Assembly (NCBI RefSeq): GCF_019972155.1
Contig: NZ_BOVL01000020.1
Span: forward strand, 108,782-148,344
Direction: 5' to 3'
DNA: 39,563 bases
Origin: Bradyrhizobium sp. RD5-C2
Lineage (GTDB): Bacteria; Pseudomonadota; Alphaproteobacteria; Rhizobiales; Xanthobacteraceae
The notes under the pieces were generated by a model, which was not told the origin of the DNA, did no database searches, and worked only from the letters and a program-made list of their open reading frames with translations. Below are positions 7,536-15,364 of this stretch, in pieces (the first letter of the stretch is position 1; each line of letters begins with the position of its first letter). The position numbers and the translations under genes are program-made.

Positions 7536-7548
7536 TGCTAAGGAAGCT

Positions 7549-8592
7549 CTAGCACGCCCGAAGTGCGCCGTCCTCGCGCATCATCTCGACCAGCATGCCC
7601 TCACGCAGGCCGCGATCGGCGACGCGCAGCCGTGGCATCGGGAACGCGTTGCGGATCGCGTCGAGGATCGCGCAGCCGGCGAGCACGAGGTCGGCCCGCT
7701 CGACGCTGATGCAGTTGTTGTTGACGCGCGCCTCGTAGCTCATGCCGAGCAGCTTCTGGATCGTCGCGGTGACATCGCCATCGTTCATCCAGATGCCGTC
7801 GATGCGGCGCCGATCGTAGCGCGACAGATTGAGGAACACGCCGGCGAGCGTGGTCACGGTGCCCGAGGTGCCGAGCATGTGCATGTCGCGGAGATCGCGG
7901 CCGTGCTCGGCCGCGAACGGCGCGACGTGGCGAGCGACCTCATCGATCATGCGCGCATACATGTCCCTGGTGACGTTCTTGCCGCCGAAATGTTCGGCCA
8001 GCGTGACGACGCCGAGCGGGATCGACATCCACGCCTTGATGCGCGGCGGCGCATCGCGCGCGTCGGGATCGCGCTCGATCCGCACCAGCTCGGTCGAGCC
8101 GCCGCCGATGTCGAACAGGATGGCGCCCCGCCCCTTCGGATCGAGCAGCGGCGAGCAGCCGATCACGGCGAGCGTCGCCTCGGTCTCGCGATCGATCACC
8201 TCGAGCTCGATGCCGGTCTCGGCCGCGACGCGCGCGCGAAAGCTTTCGGCATTGCCGGCGGCGCGGCAGGCCTCGGTGGCGATCAGCCGCAGCCGGCGGG
8301 CCTTGCGATAGCGGATCTTGTCGCTGCAAATGGCGAGCGCGGCAATCGCCCGCTCGATCGCAGCCTCGCTGATCGAGCCGGTCGCGGCGATGCCCTCGCC
8401 GAGCCGGATGATCCGCGAGAACGAGTCGACCACGCGGAACCCGTCGCCGGTGGGACAGGCGATCAACAGCCGGCAATTATTGGTGCCGAGGTCGAGCGCG
8501 GCGTAGACACCGCTTTCCGCGGCTGCCGCAATCAGCCCTGACGGGGCTTCGCCGGCCGGAGGGCCGTCACAAAGCCGCACATAGTCATTCAT
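7549..8592 (-). CDS. ppx: Ppx/GppA family phosphatase (exopolyphosphatase-like)
   Basis: The 347-aa protein belongs to the ASKHA fold Ppx/GppA family, which removes phosphate from polyphosphate ends or from pppGpp. The first phosphate loop is ALDLGTNNCRLLI (about residues 32-44), RLGEGI follows, LIATEACRAA is intact, the second phosphate loop is LFDIGGGSTEL and the later LGTSGTVTTLAG closes the site. The family's C-terminal helical HD-like domain is absent, giving the short single-domain form common in Rhizobiales. The start at 8592 has GGAAAG about 10 nt upstream; upstream in-frame codons to 8670 add non-conserved sequence. The pairing with rlmE downstream is also seen in related genomes (general knowledge). 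Ppx versus GppA cannot be separated here. Confidence 0.88.
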   Translation of the reverse strand: MNDYVRLCDGPPAGEAPSGLIAAAAESGVYAALDLGTNNCRLLIACPTGDGFRVVDSFSRIIRLGEGIAATGSISEAAIERAIAALAICSDKIRYRKARRLRLIATEACRAAGNAESFRARVAAETGIELEVIDRETEATLAVIGCSPLLDPKGRGAILFDIGGGSTELVRIERDPDARDAPPRIKAWMSIPLGVVTLAEHFGGKNVTRDMYARMIDEVARHVAPFAAEHGRDLRDMHMLGTSGTVTTLAGVFLNLSRYDRRRIDGIWMNDGDVTATIQKLLGMSYEARVNNNCISVERADLVLAGCAILDAIRNAFPMPRLRVADRGLREGMLVEMMREDGALRAC

Positions 8593-8713
8593 CAAAACAC
8601 TGTCTTTCCGCAGGACCCCAAGGGCAATCCAGGGGGATTCTCGGGGCCTGCCGAATAATTGTCCGCTCACGGAAACTTTAGCAGCGTCAAAGCCCTGCGC
8701 AAACTCCGTTCAC

Positions 8714-8731
8714 ATTGGGTCCATGCCCAAT
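8714..8731. promoter_or_regulatory. inverted repeat in the ppx/molybdenum hydroxylase divergent region
   Basis: ATTGGG and CCCAAT flank TCCATG, making an 18-bp dyad 85 bp before the hydroxylase start, inside the 223-bp divergent gap. GCCC-aatc-GGGC overlaps its right arm (8725-8736). It could be an operator; no regulator gene lies beside it. Confidence 0.3.
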
Positions 8732-8815
8732 CGGGCGTTGTCGTTAAGGGGGGCGTGCGTTATCTCGTCTTCGCCCCCAAACTCCAGCAAATCCGGGCAT
8801 TTCAGGTCATTTTCG

Positions 8816-11188
8816 ATGCAAGATCACACGCCGCCCGCCTCTCTCGAAAACGCTATCGCACTGCAAAAATACGGTGTCGGACAGCCCGTTCGACGAAAGG
8901 AGGACGACACCCTGGTGCGCGGCAAGGGCAAATACACCGACGATTTCTCCCTTCCCGGCCAGGCCTATTGCTGGATGGTCCGCTCCTCCCATGCCCATGG
9001 CATCATCAAGGGGATCGACACGGAAGCCGCCAAGGCGATGCCGGGCGTGCTCGGCGTCTGGACCGGCGCCGACCTTGCGGCCGCGGGCTACAACCCCTTC
9101 ACCTGCGGCCTGCCGCTGAAGAACCGCGACGGCTCACCGCTCAAGCAGACCAACCGCCCCGCGCTGGTGACCGACAAGGTGCGCTTCGTCGGCGATCCCG
9201 TCGCGTTCGTGGTGGCGGAGACCGCGGCGCAGGCCCGCGACGCTGCGGAGGCCGTCGAGGTCGACATCGAACCGCTGCCGGCGGTGACGGACGCGGCCGA
9301 AGCGGCCAAGCCCGGCGCGCCGCAGCTCTATGACAACATCGCCGATAACGTCGCGCTCGATTATCATTATGGCGACACCGCCAGGATCGAGGCGGCGTTC
9401 GCCGCCGCCGCGCATGTCACAAAACTCGACATCGTCAACACTCGCGTCGCCGTGGTCTCGATGGAGCCGCGCGTCGCGCTCGCGCATTACGACAAGAAGA
9501 CCGAACGCTTCACGCTGCAGGTGCCGACCCAGGGCGTCTCCGGCAACAAGGCGATCCTGGCGCGGCTGCTCAATGTGCCCGCCGACAAGGTCCGCATCCT
9601 CACCGGTAATGTCGGCGGCTCGTTCGGGATGAAGAACCTCAACTATCCCGAATACACCTGCATCGCGCATGCGGCGCGCCAGCTCGGCCGTCCGGTGAAG
9701 TGGCTGGACGAGCGCTCGACCAGCTTCCTGTCCGACAGCCAGGGCCGTGCGCAGCTGATCCATGCCGAGCTCGCGCTCGATGCCGACGGCAAGTTCCTCG
9801 CGGTGCGGCTCTCCGGCTACGGCAATCTCGGCGCCTACATCACCGGCGTCGCGCCGGGTCCGCTGTCACTCAACACCGGCAAGAACCTCGCCAGCGTCTA
9901 TCGCACGCCGCTGCTCGGCATCGACATCAAGACGGTCGTGACCAACACTACGCTGATGGGCGCCTATCGCGGCGCCGGCCGGCCCGAGGCCAATTACTAC
10001 ATGGAGCGGCTGATCGATGCCGCCGCCGACGAGATGGGCATCAACCGCTTCACGCTGCGCAAGCGCAACTTCATCAAGCCGTCGGAGCTGCCGTTCCCGG
10101 CGGCCTCCGGCGTCACCTATGACAGCGGCGATTTCGCCGGCGTGTTCCAGAAGGCGCTGGAGATCTCCGACTACGAGAACTTCGCCAAGCGCAAGAAGGA
10201 GAGCAAAAAGAGCGGCAAGCTGCGCGGCATCGCCGTCGGCTCCTATCTCGAGGTCACCGCGCCGCCGAGCGGCGAGCTCGGCAAGATCACCTTCGAGCCC
10301 GACGGCTCGGTGAGTCTCACCACCGGCACGCTCGATTACGGCCAGGGCCACGCCACGCCGTTCGCGCAGGTGCTGTCCGAGCAGCTCGGCGTTCCCTTCG
10401 AGAAGATCACGCTCGAACAGGGCGACAGCGATCTGGTGCGCTTCGGCAACGGCACCGGCGGATCGCGCTCGATCACCGCGACCGGACAGGCGATCGTCGA
10501 GGCGTCCGCACTGGTGGTCGAGAAGGGCAAGAAGGCCGCCGCGCACGTGCTGGAGGCCTCCGAGGCCGACATCGAATTCGGCCAGGGCCGCTTCACCATC
10601 GCCGGCACCGACCGCTCAATCGGCATCATGGAGCTCGCCGAGCGGATGCGCGACAGCAAGATGCCTGACGGCACGCCGGAGACGCTCGACGTCGATCATG
10701 CCACCAAGGAGACGGCGTCGACCTTCCCGAACGGCTGCCACGTCGCCGAGGTCGAGATCGATCCCGACACCGGGGTGACGCGGATCGTGCGCTACTCGGC
10801 GGTCAACGATTTCGGCACCGTGGTCAACCCGATGATCGTCGCCGGCCAGCTCCACGGCGGCGTGGCGCAGGGCATCGGGCAGGCGCTGATGGAGGAAGTC
10901 AGTTACGACGGCTCAGGACAGCCGATCACCGGTTCGTTCATGGACTACGCGCTGCCACGCGCCGGTGACGTGCCGTCGATGCTGGTCGGCGATCATCCCT
11001 CGCCGGCGAAATCCAATCCGCTCGGCACCAAGGGCTGCGGCGAAGCCGGCTGCGCCGGCAGCCTGGTCTGCATCGTCAACGCCGTGGTGGACGCGCTGTC
11101 GGAGTACGGCATCAAGCACATCAACATGCCGCTGACGCCCGAACGCGTCTGGCGCGCGATCCAGGACGCCAAGGCGAAGGCGGCGTAA
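8816..11188 (+). CDS. xanthine dehydrogenase-family molybdopterin-binding large subunit (form II CoxL-like), orphan
   Basis: The 790-aa protein is the molybdenum-cofactor subunit of a molybdenum hydroxylase. VGQPVRRKEDDTLVRGKGKYTDD at the start is the usual N-terminal domain; NVGGSFGMK binds the cofactor, AYRGAGR at residues 383-389 is the loop typical of the form II (CoxL-like) branch rather than the AYxCSFR of true CO dehydrogenase, and KGCGEAG near 740-745 holds the catalytic Glu743. Such enzymes hydroxylate aldehydes, purines or N-heterocycles with water. The partner FAD subunit and 2Fe-2S subunit genes are not adjacent. The start at 8816 is chosen from the family N terminus; the ribosome binding site is weak (AGGT). 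Substrate unknown. Confidence 0.88.
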   Translation: MQDHTPPASLENAIALQKYGVGQPVRRKEDDTLVRGKGKYTDDFSLPGQAYCWMVRSSHAHGIIKGIDTEAAKAMPGVLGVWTGADLAAAGYNPFTCGLPLKNRDGSPLKQTNRPALVTDKVRFVGDPVAFVVAETAAQARDAAEAVEVDIEPLPAVTDAAEAAKPGAPQLYDNIADNVALDYHYGDTARIEAAFAAAAHVTKLDIVNTRVAVVSMEPRVALAHYDKKTERFTLQVPTQGVSGNKAILARLLNVPADKVRILTGNVGGSFGMKNLNYPEYTCIAHAARQLGRPVKWLDERSTSFLSDSQGRAQLIHAELALDADGKFLAVRLSGYGNLGAYITGVAPGPLSLNTGKNLASVYRTPLLGIDIKTVVTNTTLMGAYRGAGRPEANYYMERLIDAAADEMGINRFTLRKRNFIKPSELPFPAASGVTYDSGDFAGVFQKALEISDYENFAKRKKESKKSGKLRGIAVGSYLEVTAPPSGELGKITFEPDGSVSLTTGTLDYGQGHATPFAQVLSEQLGVPFEKITLEQGDSDLVRFGNGTGGSRSITATGQAIVEASALVVEKGKKAAAHVLEASEADIEFGQGRFTIAGTDRSIGIMELAERMRDSKMPDGTPETLDVDHATKETASTFPNGCHVAEVEIDPDTGVTRIVRYSAVNDFGTVVNPMIVAGQLHGGVAQGIGQALMEEVSYDGSGQPITGSFMDYALPRAGDVPSMLVGDHPSPAKSNPLGTKGCGEAGCAGSLVCIVNAVVDALSEYGIKHINMPLTPERVWRAIQDAKAKAA

Positions 11189-11218
11189 GGGCGTATTGCC
11201 CGCCGCCGCAAACACCAC

Positions 11219-11320
11219 TGTCATCGCCCGCGAAAGCGGGCGATCCAGTATTCCAGAGACAGCAGTTCTTGAGCCGAGCGACCGCGGCGTACTGGATCCC
11301 CCGCATGCGCGGGGTATGAC
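11219..11320. repeat. palindromic repeat, family E, copy 1
   Basis: GTCATCGCCCGC-gaaa-GCGGGCGATCCAGTA on the left is matched by GTACTGGATC and CCCGCATGCGCGGGG, then ATGAC, on the right, giving outer inverted ends with a hairpin in each arm. It fills the gap between the convergent hydroxylase and isomerase genes. A second copy begins at 39458. Confidence 0.8.
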
Positions 11321-11377
11321 ATCCGTTGGTGCTCGGCGTTCTTGCGCCTGCCTGCGCCGCCGCCCGTTCAGGTCCGA

Positions 11378-11986
11378 TCAAGCTAACGTCTTCAGTGCGC
11401 GATCCAGAAACTCCAGACGGTCCTGCCCCCAGAAAATCTCGCCGGACGGCAGCACGTAGCTCGGCGCGCCGAACACGCCGGCTTTCAGCGCATCCTGGGT
11501 GTTCTGCTCATAGAGCCGGTCGAGCTCGGCATCTGACGGAGCGCCTGCGCGCAAGGCCGCAGTGTCCAGGCCGGCGCGTTGCGCGGCAGCCGACATGACA
11601 TCGGCGTCGGAGAGCGCCTCCTCGCGCTCCCAGATGGCGCGGCCGAACTCCAGCGAAAGGCGATGGGCGTCCTTGCCCTGCAGGGCAGCAGCAATGACGA
11701 GACGCACCGCCGCAAGGTCATCGCTCGGAAAATGCTTGGGCTCGATGTTGAGCGGAATGCCCCTCACCTCGCGCCAACGCCTCAGCTCGACCAGCCGGTA
11801 GGCTTGCCGTTGCGGCGAGCGCTTTGGCAGCGGCAGGCCACCGGTCTGCTCGAAGATCGGACCGAACTTGCAGGGCTTGGCGTTAACGGTCGCGCCATGG
11901 CGTCGCGCGATCTCGGCAAACGGTGCGCTGCCCATAAACGTCCAAGGCGAGTTGAGCGACAGATAATAGTCAATGATGACCGACAT
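11378..11986 (-). CDS. 2-hydroxychromene-2-carboxylate isomerase-like protein (DsbA fold, kappa-GST type)
   Basis: The 202-aa protein matches the HCCA isomerase / kappa-class glutathione transferase family: the N-terminal strand and active-site turn IDYYLSLNSPWTFMG (Ser near residue 10-13 replacing the redox Cys of DsbA), a helical insertion with KRSPQRQAYRLVELRRW, and the C-terminal thioredoxin-fold end GVFGAPSYVLPSGEIFWGQDRLEFLDRAL, with the conserved cis-Pro in GAPSYV. Members isomerise ring-cleavage products in naphthalene-type catabolism using glutathione, but many homologues act elsewhere. Its ATG directly follows the TAG of the upstream double-hotdog gene, so the two are translationally linked. 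Confidence 0.85.
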   Translation of the reverse strand: MSVIIDYYLSLNSPWTFMGSAPFAEIARRHGATVNAKPCKFGPIFEQTGGLPLPKRSPQRQAYRLVELRRWREVRGIPLNIEPKHFPSDDLAAVRLVIAAALQGKDAHRLSLEFGRAIWEREEALSDADVMSAAAQRAGLDTAALRAGAPSDAELDRLYEQNTQDALKAGVFGAPSYVLPSGEIFWGQDRLEFLDRALKTLA

Positions 11987-12787
11987 CTACGCCGCCGCCT
12001 GCTCGCGCGGTTGGGTGATCGCGATGTGCCAGCAATGCCCGAGCGGCACGCCATTGCCGAGCACCAGCGCGTCGAGCTCGACGAAGCGGTGGCCCTTCTT
12101 GTCGTAATTGCCGGTGACCTTGGCGCGCGCGGTCAGCTCGTCGCCGATCTTGCCGGCCGACAATAGCTGCATGCGGGTGCCGACATGGATCCAGGGTCCG
12201 AGGATCGCGTTGTCGACCAGCACCTTGTTCATCATCCGCGGCAGCAGGCCGGGATGGCCGAGACCTTCGCGCAAGTAGATCGGGTCGGTCTCGCGGATAT
12301 CGGCGAGATATTCCTTGGCGGCATCGCCGGACCAGTCGCGCGGGATCACGCCGAGCCACTTGCCCTCTTCATAGGACGACGCGCTCACCGGCTTGCGCTC
12401 GGCGACGGCGGGGACCTGCTTGTAGTCGTCGAGCACAAATTTCGGCGCAGAGGCCGGCAGCGACGCGGTGCCGGTGGCGCAGAGCTCGCCGCGGCTATGG
12501 AGCTCGATCGTGAGCCCATTGCCGCTTTCCCGACCGGTCAATTCCGCGATCTCACCGTCATAGACCGGCTTGACGAAGCGGGCGTCGATCAGGCCGCGTT
12601 CGAGGAAATCGCGACCCCACTTCTCGACCGGCAGATGCATCATGTAGGCCATCACGTCGACGCCGGGCACCAGCCCGCCGGAAAAGCCGAACTTCCGCGC
12701 CACCGTGTCGTCGTGGATCTTGTTCTCCGACAGTTTCGAGGTGTTGTAGGCCGAGACACGGTAGGTCTGCATGGCGCCTGAAGACAT
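11987..12787 (-). CDS. double-hotdog (MaoC-like) protein, possible acyl-CoA hydratase/dehydratase
   Basis: The 266-aa protein starts with YRVSAYNTSKLSENKIHDDTVARKFGF and GGLVPGVDVMAYM. Here N22-x-I-H25-D resembles the MaoC hydratase motif N-x-I-H-x-D, and VPGVDVMAYM sits where IAHGMLTA does in MaoC. The C-terminal half (ILGPWIHVGTRMQLLSAGKIGDELTARAKVTG to the end) reads as a second hotdog domain, so this is a fused pair like eukaryote-type hydratase 2 or FAS1-like dehydratases. The start at 12787 gives this layout; an ATG five codons later is possible. It is co-transcribed with the isomerase-like gene. The substrate is not known, and a thioesterase role cannot be excluded. Confidence 0.7.
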   Translation of the reverse strand: MSSGAMQTYRVSAYNTSKLSENKIHDDTVARKFGFSGGLVPGVDVMAYMMHLPVEKWGRDFLERGLIDARFVKPVYDGEIAELTGRESGNGLTIELHSRGELCATGTASLPASAPKFVLDDYKQVPAVAERKPVSASSYEEGKWLGVIPRDWSGDAAKEYLADIRETDPIYLREGLGHPGLLPRMMNKVLVDNAILGPWIHVGTRMQLLSAGKIGDELTARAKVTGNYDKKGHRFVELDALVLGNGVPLGHCWHIAITQPREQAAA

Positions 12788-12923
12788 GGGGTTTTCCCTT
12801 ATTTCCGTTGTTTTTCTGGTGACAATGGTAGTCGAACAAAGAAGCATGGCAAGCCTCTCGTTTTGCTCGCAATTTTCCGCACCATGGAGTACACGCAGGC
12901 CGCACCCGCCAACCAATGAATCG

Positions 12924-13421
12924 ATGACTGAAACCCCTGCCCAAACTCGCATCTATGTCGACGCCGACGCCTGCCCGGTGAAGGACGAAATCTATCGCGT
13001 CGCGATCCGGCTCGGCGTGCCCGTCAGCGTGGTCGCGGGCAATTTCATCCGCGTGCCGCAGGATCCGCTGATCGAGCGCATCGCCGCCGGCGCCGCGATG
13101 GATGCCGCCGACGACTGGATCGCGGAACGCGCGCATGAGGGCGACGTCGTGATCACAGCGGACATTCCGCTGGCGAGCCGCTGCGTCAAGGCCGGCGCCG
13201 ACGTGATCGCGCCGAACGGCAAGCCGTTCACCGAACAATCGATCGGCATGACGCTTGCGGTGCGCAATTTGATGACCGACCTGCGCTCGTCCGGCGAAAT
13301 CACCGGTGGGCCGAAATCATACTCGCCGCGCGACCGCTCGACCTTCCTGTCGACACTCGACCAGACCATTCGCCGCATCCAGCGCCGCCGCGCCGAGCAG
13401 GCGCCGGCAAACGGGGATTAG
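12924..13421 (+). CDS. UPF0178 (YaiI/YqxD, DUF188) family protein
   Basis: The 165-aa protein shows the family signature IYVDADACPVKDEIYR (about residues 9-24) and DVVITADIPLASRC with KGADVI-like spacing (about 75-95), acidic motifs that place it in the PIN-like nuclease superfamily. The C-terminal stretch GPKSYSPRDRSTFLSTLD is also typical. The biochemical function is not established; a metal-dependent nuclease role is inferred from the fold only. The start at 12924 gives the family N terminus, while the open frame reaches 12771 without conserved residues. It ends 4 bp before the ABC-F gene and is probably co-transcribed with it. Confidence 0.88.
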   Translation: MTETPAQTRIYVDADACPVKDEIYRVAIRLGVPVSVVAGNFIRVPQDPLIERIAAGAAMDAADDWIAERAHEGDVVITADIPLASRCVKAGADVIAPNGKPFTEQSIGMTLAVRNLMTDLRSSGEITGGPKSYSPRDRSTFLSTLDQTIRRIQRRRAEQAPANGD

Positions 13422-13425
13422 CGCG

Positions 13426-15240
13426 ATGGCTCCACCGCTCATCCAGCTCAAGGACATCCGCCTCACTTTCGGCGGCACGCCGCTGCTGTCAGGCGTCGAA
13501 CTGTCGGTCTCCGCGGGCGAACGCGTCTGCCTGATCGGCCGCAACGGCTCAGGCAAGTCGACGCTGCTACGCATCGCGGCCGGCCTGGTCGAGCCTGATG
13601 GGGGCAGCCGTTTCGTGCAGCCCGGCGCCACCATCCGCTATCTGCCGCAGGAGCCGGATTTCGGCGACCACAAGACGACGCTGGCCTATGTCGAGGCCGG
13701 GCTTGGTCCCGGCGACGACCATTACCAGGCGCGCTATCTGCTCGAACAGCTCGGCCTCAGCGGCGAGGAGGATCCGGCGCACGTCTCTGGCGGCGAGGCG
13801 CGCCGCGCGGCGCTGGCACGCGTGCTGGCGCCCTCGCCCGATATCCTGCTGCTGGACGAGCCGACCAACCATCTCGATTTGCCGACCATAGAATGGCTCG
13901 AAGGCGAATTGGAGAGCCGGCGCTGCGCGCTGGTGCTGATCAGCCACGACCGCCGCTTCCTCACCAATCTGTCGCGCACCACCGCGTGGCTCGACCGCGG
14001 CCAGATCCGGCAGATCGAACGCGGCTTTGGCGCCTTCGAAGCGTGGCGCGACGAGGTGCTGGCCGAGGAAGAGCGCGAGCAACACAAGCTCGACCGCAAG
14101 ATCGTCAACGAAGAACACTGGCTGCGCTACGGCGTCTCCGGCCGCCGCAAGCGCAACGTCAAGCGGCTCGGCAATCTCTTTGCGCTGCGCGACCAGCGCC
14201 GCGACTACCGCGGCGCCACCGGCAATGCCACGCTCGCCGCCGCCGAGGCCGAGAAATCCGGCCGCCTCGTGATCGAGGCGAAGACCATCACCAAGGCCTA
14301 TGGCGAGCGCACGATCGTCGATACCTTCTCGACCCGGATCCAGCGCGGCGACCGCGTCGGCATCGTCGGCCCGAACGGCGCCGGCAAGACCACACTCGTG
14401 CATCTCTTGATCGGCAACGATCCGCCCGACTCCGGTTCGGTGCGGCTCGGGGCCAATATCGAGATGGCAACGCTCGACCAGCATCGCGAAAGCCTCGATC
14501 CGAAGCTGACCTTGGCCGAGGCTTTGACGGGCGGCCGCGGCGATCACGTGATGGTCGGCGACAAGTCAAAGCACGTGATCGGCTACATGAAGGATTTCCT
14601 GTTCGCGCAGGAGCAGCGCGGCACGCCGCTGGAGGCGTTGTCCGGCGGCGAGCGCGGCCGCCTGATGCTCGCGCGCGCGCTCGCCAAGCCGTCGAACTTG
14701 CTGATCCTGGACGAGCCGACCAACGACCTCGATCTCGAAACCCTCGACGTGCTCGAGGACATGCTCGGCGACTACGAAGGCACCGTGATCCTGATCAGCC
14801 ACGACCGCGACTTCCTCGACCGCGTGGTGACGTCGGTGATCGTGCCCGAAGGCCAGGGCCGCTGGATCGAATATGCCGGCGGCTACTCCGACATGCTGGC
14901 GCAGCGCGGCGCCGACGTGAAGCGCGAGACGGTGAAGGCAGACGCCGCCATCGAGGAGAAAAAGGAAGCCAGGGCCGCCGCACCCGAAGCGGCACCGAGG
15001 CGACGACTGAGCTTCAACGAGAAGCACGCGCTGGAGACATTGCCGAAGACCATCGACAAACTGCACGCCGAGATCGCAAAGCAGCAGAAGCTGCTCGACG
15101 ATCCCGACCTCTATGCGAAGGATCGCAAAAAATTCGATGCAGCTTCAGCGGCGATCGCCAAGGCGCAAGACGAGCTTGCCGCCGCCGAGGACCGCTGGCT
15201 CGAGCTCGAAGTGCTCCGCGAAGAGATCGAGCAGGCATGA
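13426..15240 (+). CDS. uup: ABC-F family ATPase, Uup-like
   Basis: The 604-aa protein has two ATP-binding cassettes and no membrane segment. Cassette 1 has Walker A GRNGSGKST (from residue 38), signature VSGGEARR (from about 120) and Walker B ILLLDEPTNHLD. Cassette 2 has Walker A GPNGAGKTT (315-323), signature LSGGERGR and Walker B LLILDEPTNDLD. A charged linker lies between them. The C-terminal 80 residues form a predicted coiled coil (RRRLSFNEKHALETLPKTI onward), the hallmark of Uup among ABC-F proteins. Such proteins act on the ribosome, or for Uup on branched DNA, with effects on transposon excision in E. coli. The start at 13426 lies 4 bp after the UPF0178 stop. I favour Uup over EttA because of the C-terminal domain. 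Confidence 0.9.
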   Translation: MAPPLIQLKDIRLTFGGTPLLSGVELSVSAGERVCLIGRNGSGKSTLLRIAAGLVEPDGGSRFVQPGATIRYLPQEPDFGDHKTTLAYVEAGLGPGDDHYQARYLLEQLGLSGEEDPAHVSGGEARRAALARVLAPSPDILLLDEPTNHLDLPTIEWLEGELESRRCALVLISHDRRFLTNLSRTTAWLDRGQIRQIERGFGAFEAWRDEVLAEEEREQHKLDRKIVNEEHWLRYGVSGRRKRNVKRLGNLFALRDQRRDYRGATGNATLAAAEAEKSGRLVIEAKTITKAYGERTIVDTFSTRIQRGDRVGIVGPNGAGKTTLVHLLIGNDPPDSGSVRLGANIEMATLDQHRESLDPKLTLAEALTGGRGDHVMVGDKSKHVIGYMKDFLFAQEQRGTPLEALSGGERGRLMLARALAKPSNLLILDEPTNDLDLETLDVLEDMLGDYEGTVILISHDRDFLDRVVTSVIVPEGQGRWIEYAGGYSDMLAQRGADVKRETVKADAAIEEKKEARAAAPEAAPRRRLSFNEKHALETLPKTIDKLHAEIAKQQKLLDDPDLYAKDRKKFDAASAAIAKAQDELAAAEDRWLELEVLREEIEQA

Positions 15241-15256
15241 GCATGATGATTCCTGC

Positions 15257-15339
15257 CGTCATTGCGAGCGAAGCGAAGCAATCCATTTCGCCGCTTGCGG
15301 AGAGATGGATTGCTTCGTCGCTGCGCTCCTCGCAATGAC
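15257..15339. repeat. palindromic repeat, family B, copy 2
   Basis: Same plan as 6614-6699: CGTCATTGCGAGCGAAGCG at the left end, CGCTCCTCGCAATGAC at the right, and an inner AAGCAATCCAT paired with ATGGATTGCTT. The outer arms are nearly identical to copy 1 while the central loop differs. It lies between uup and the downstream PLP enzyme gene on the same strand. Confidence 0.88.
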
Positions 15340-15364
15340 AGAACGCTGAACCGGAGTTGACCCG

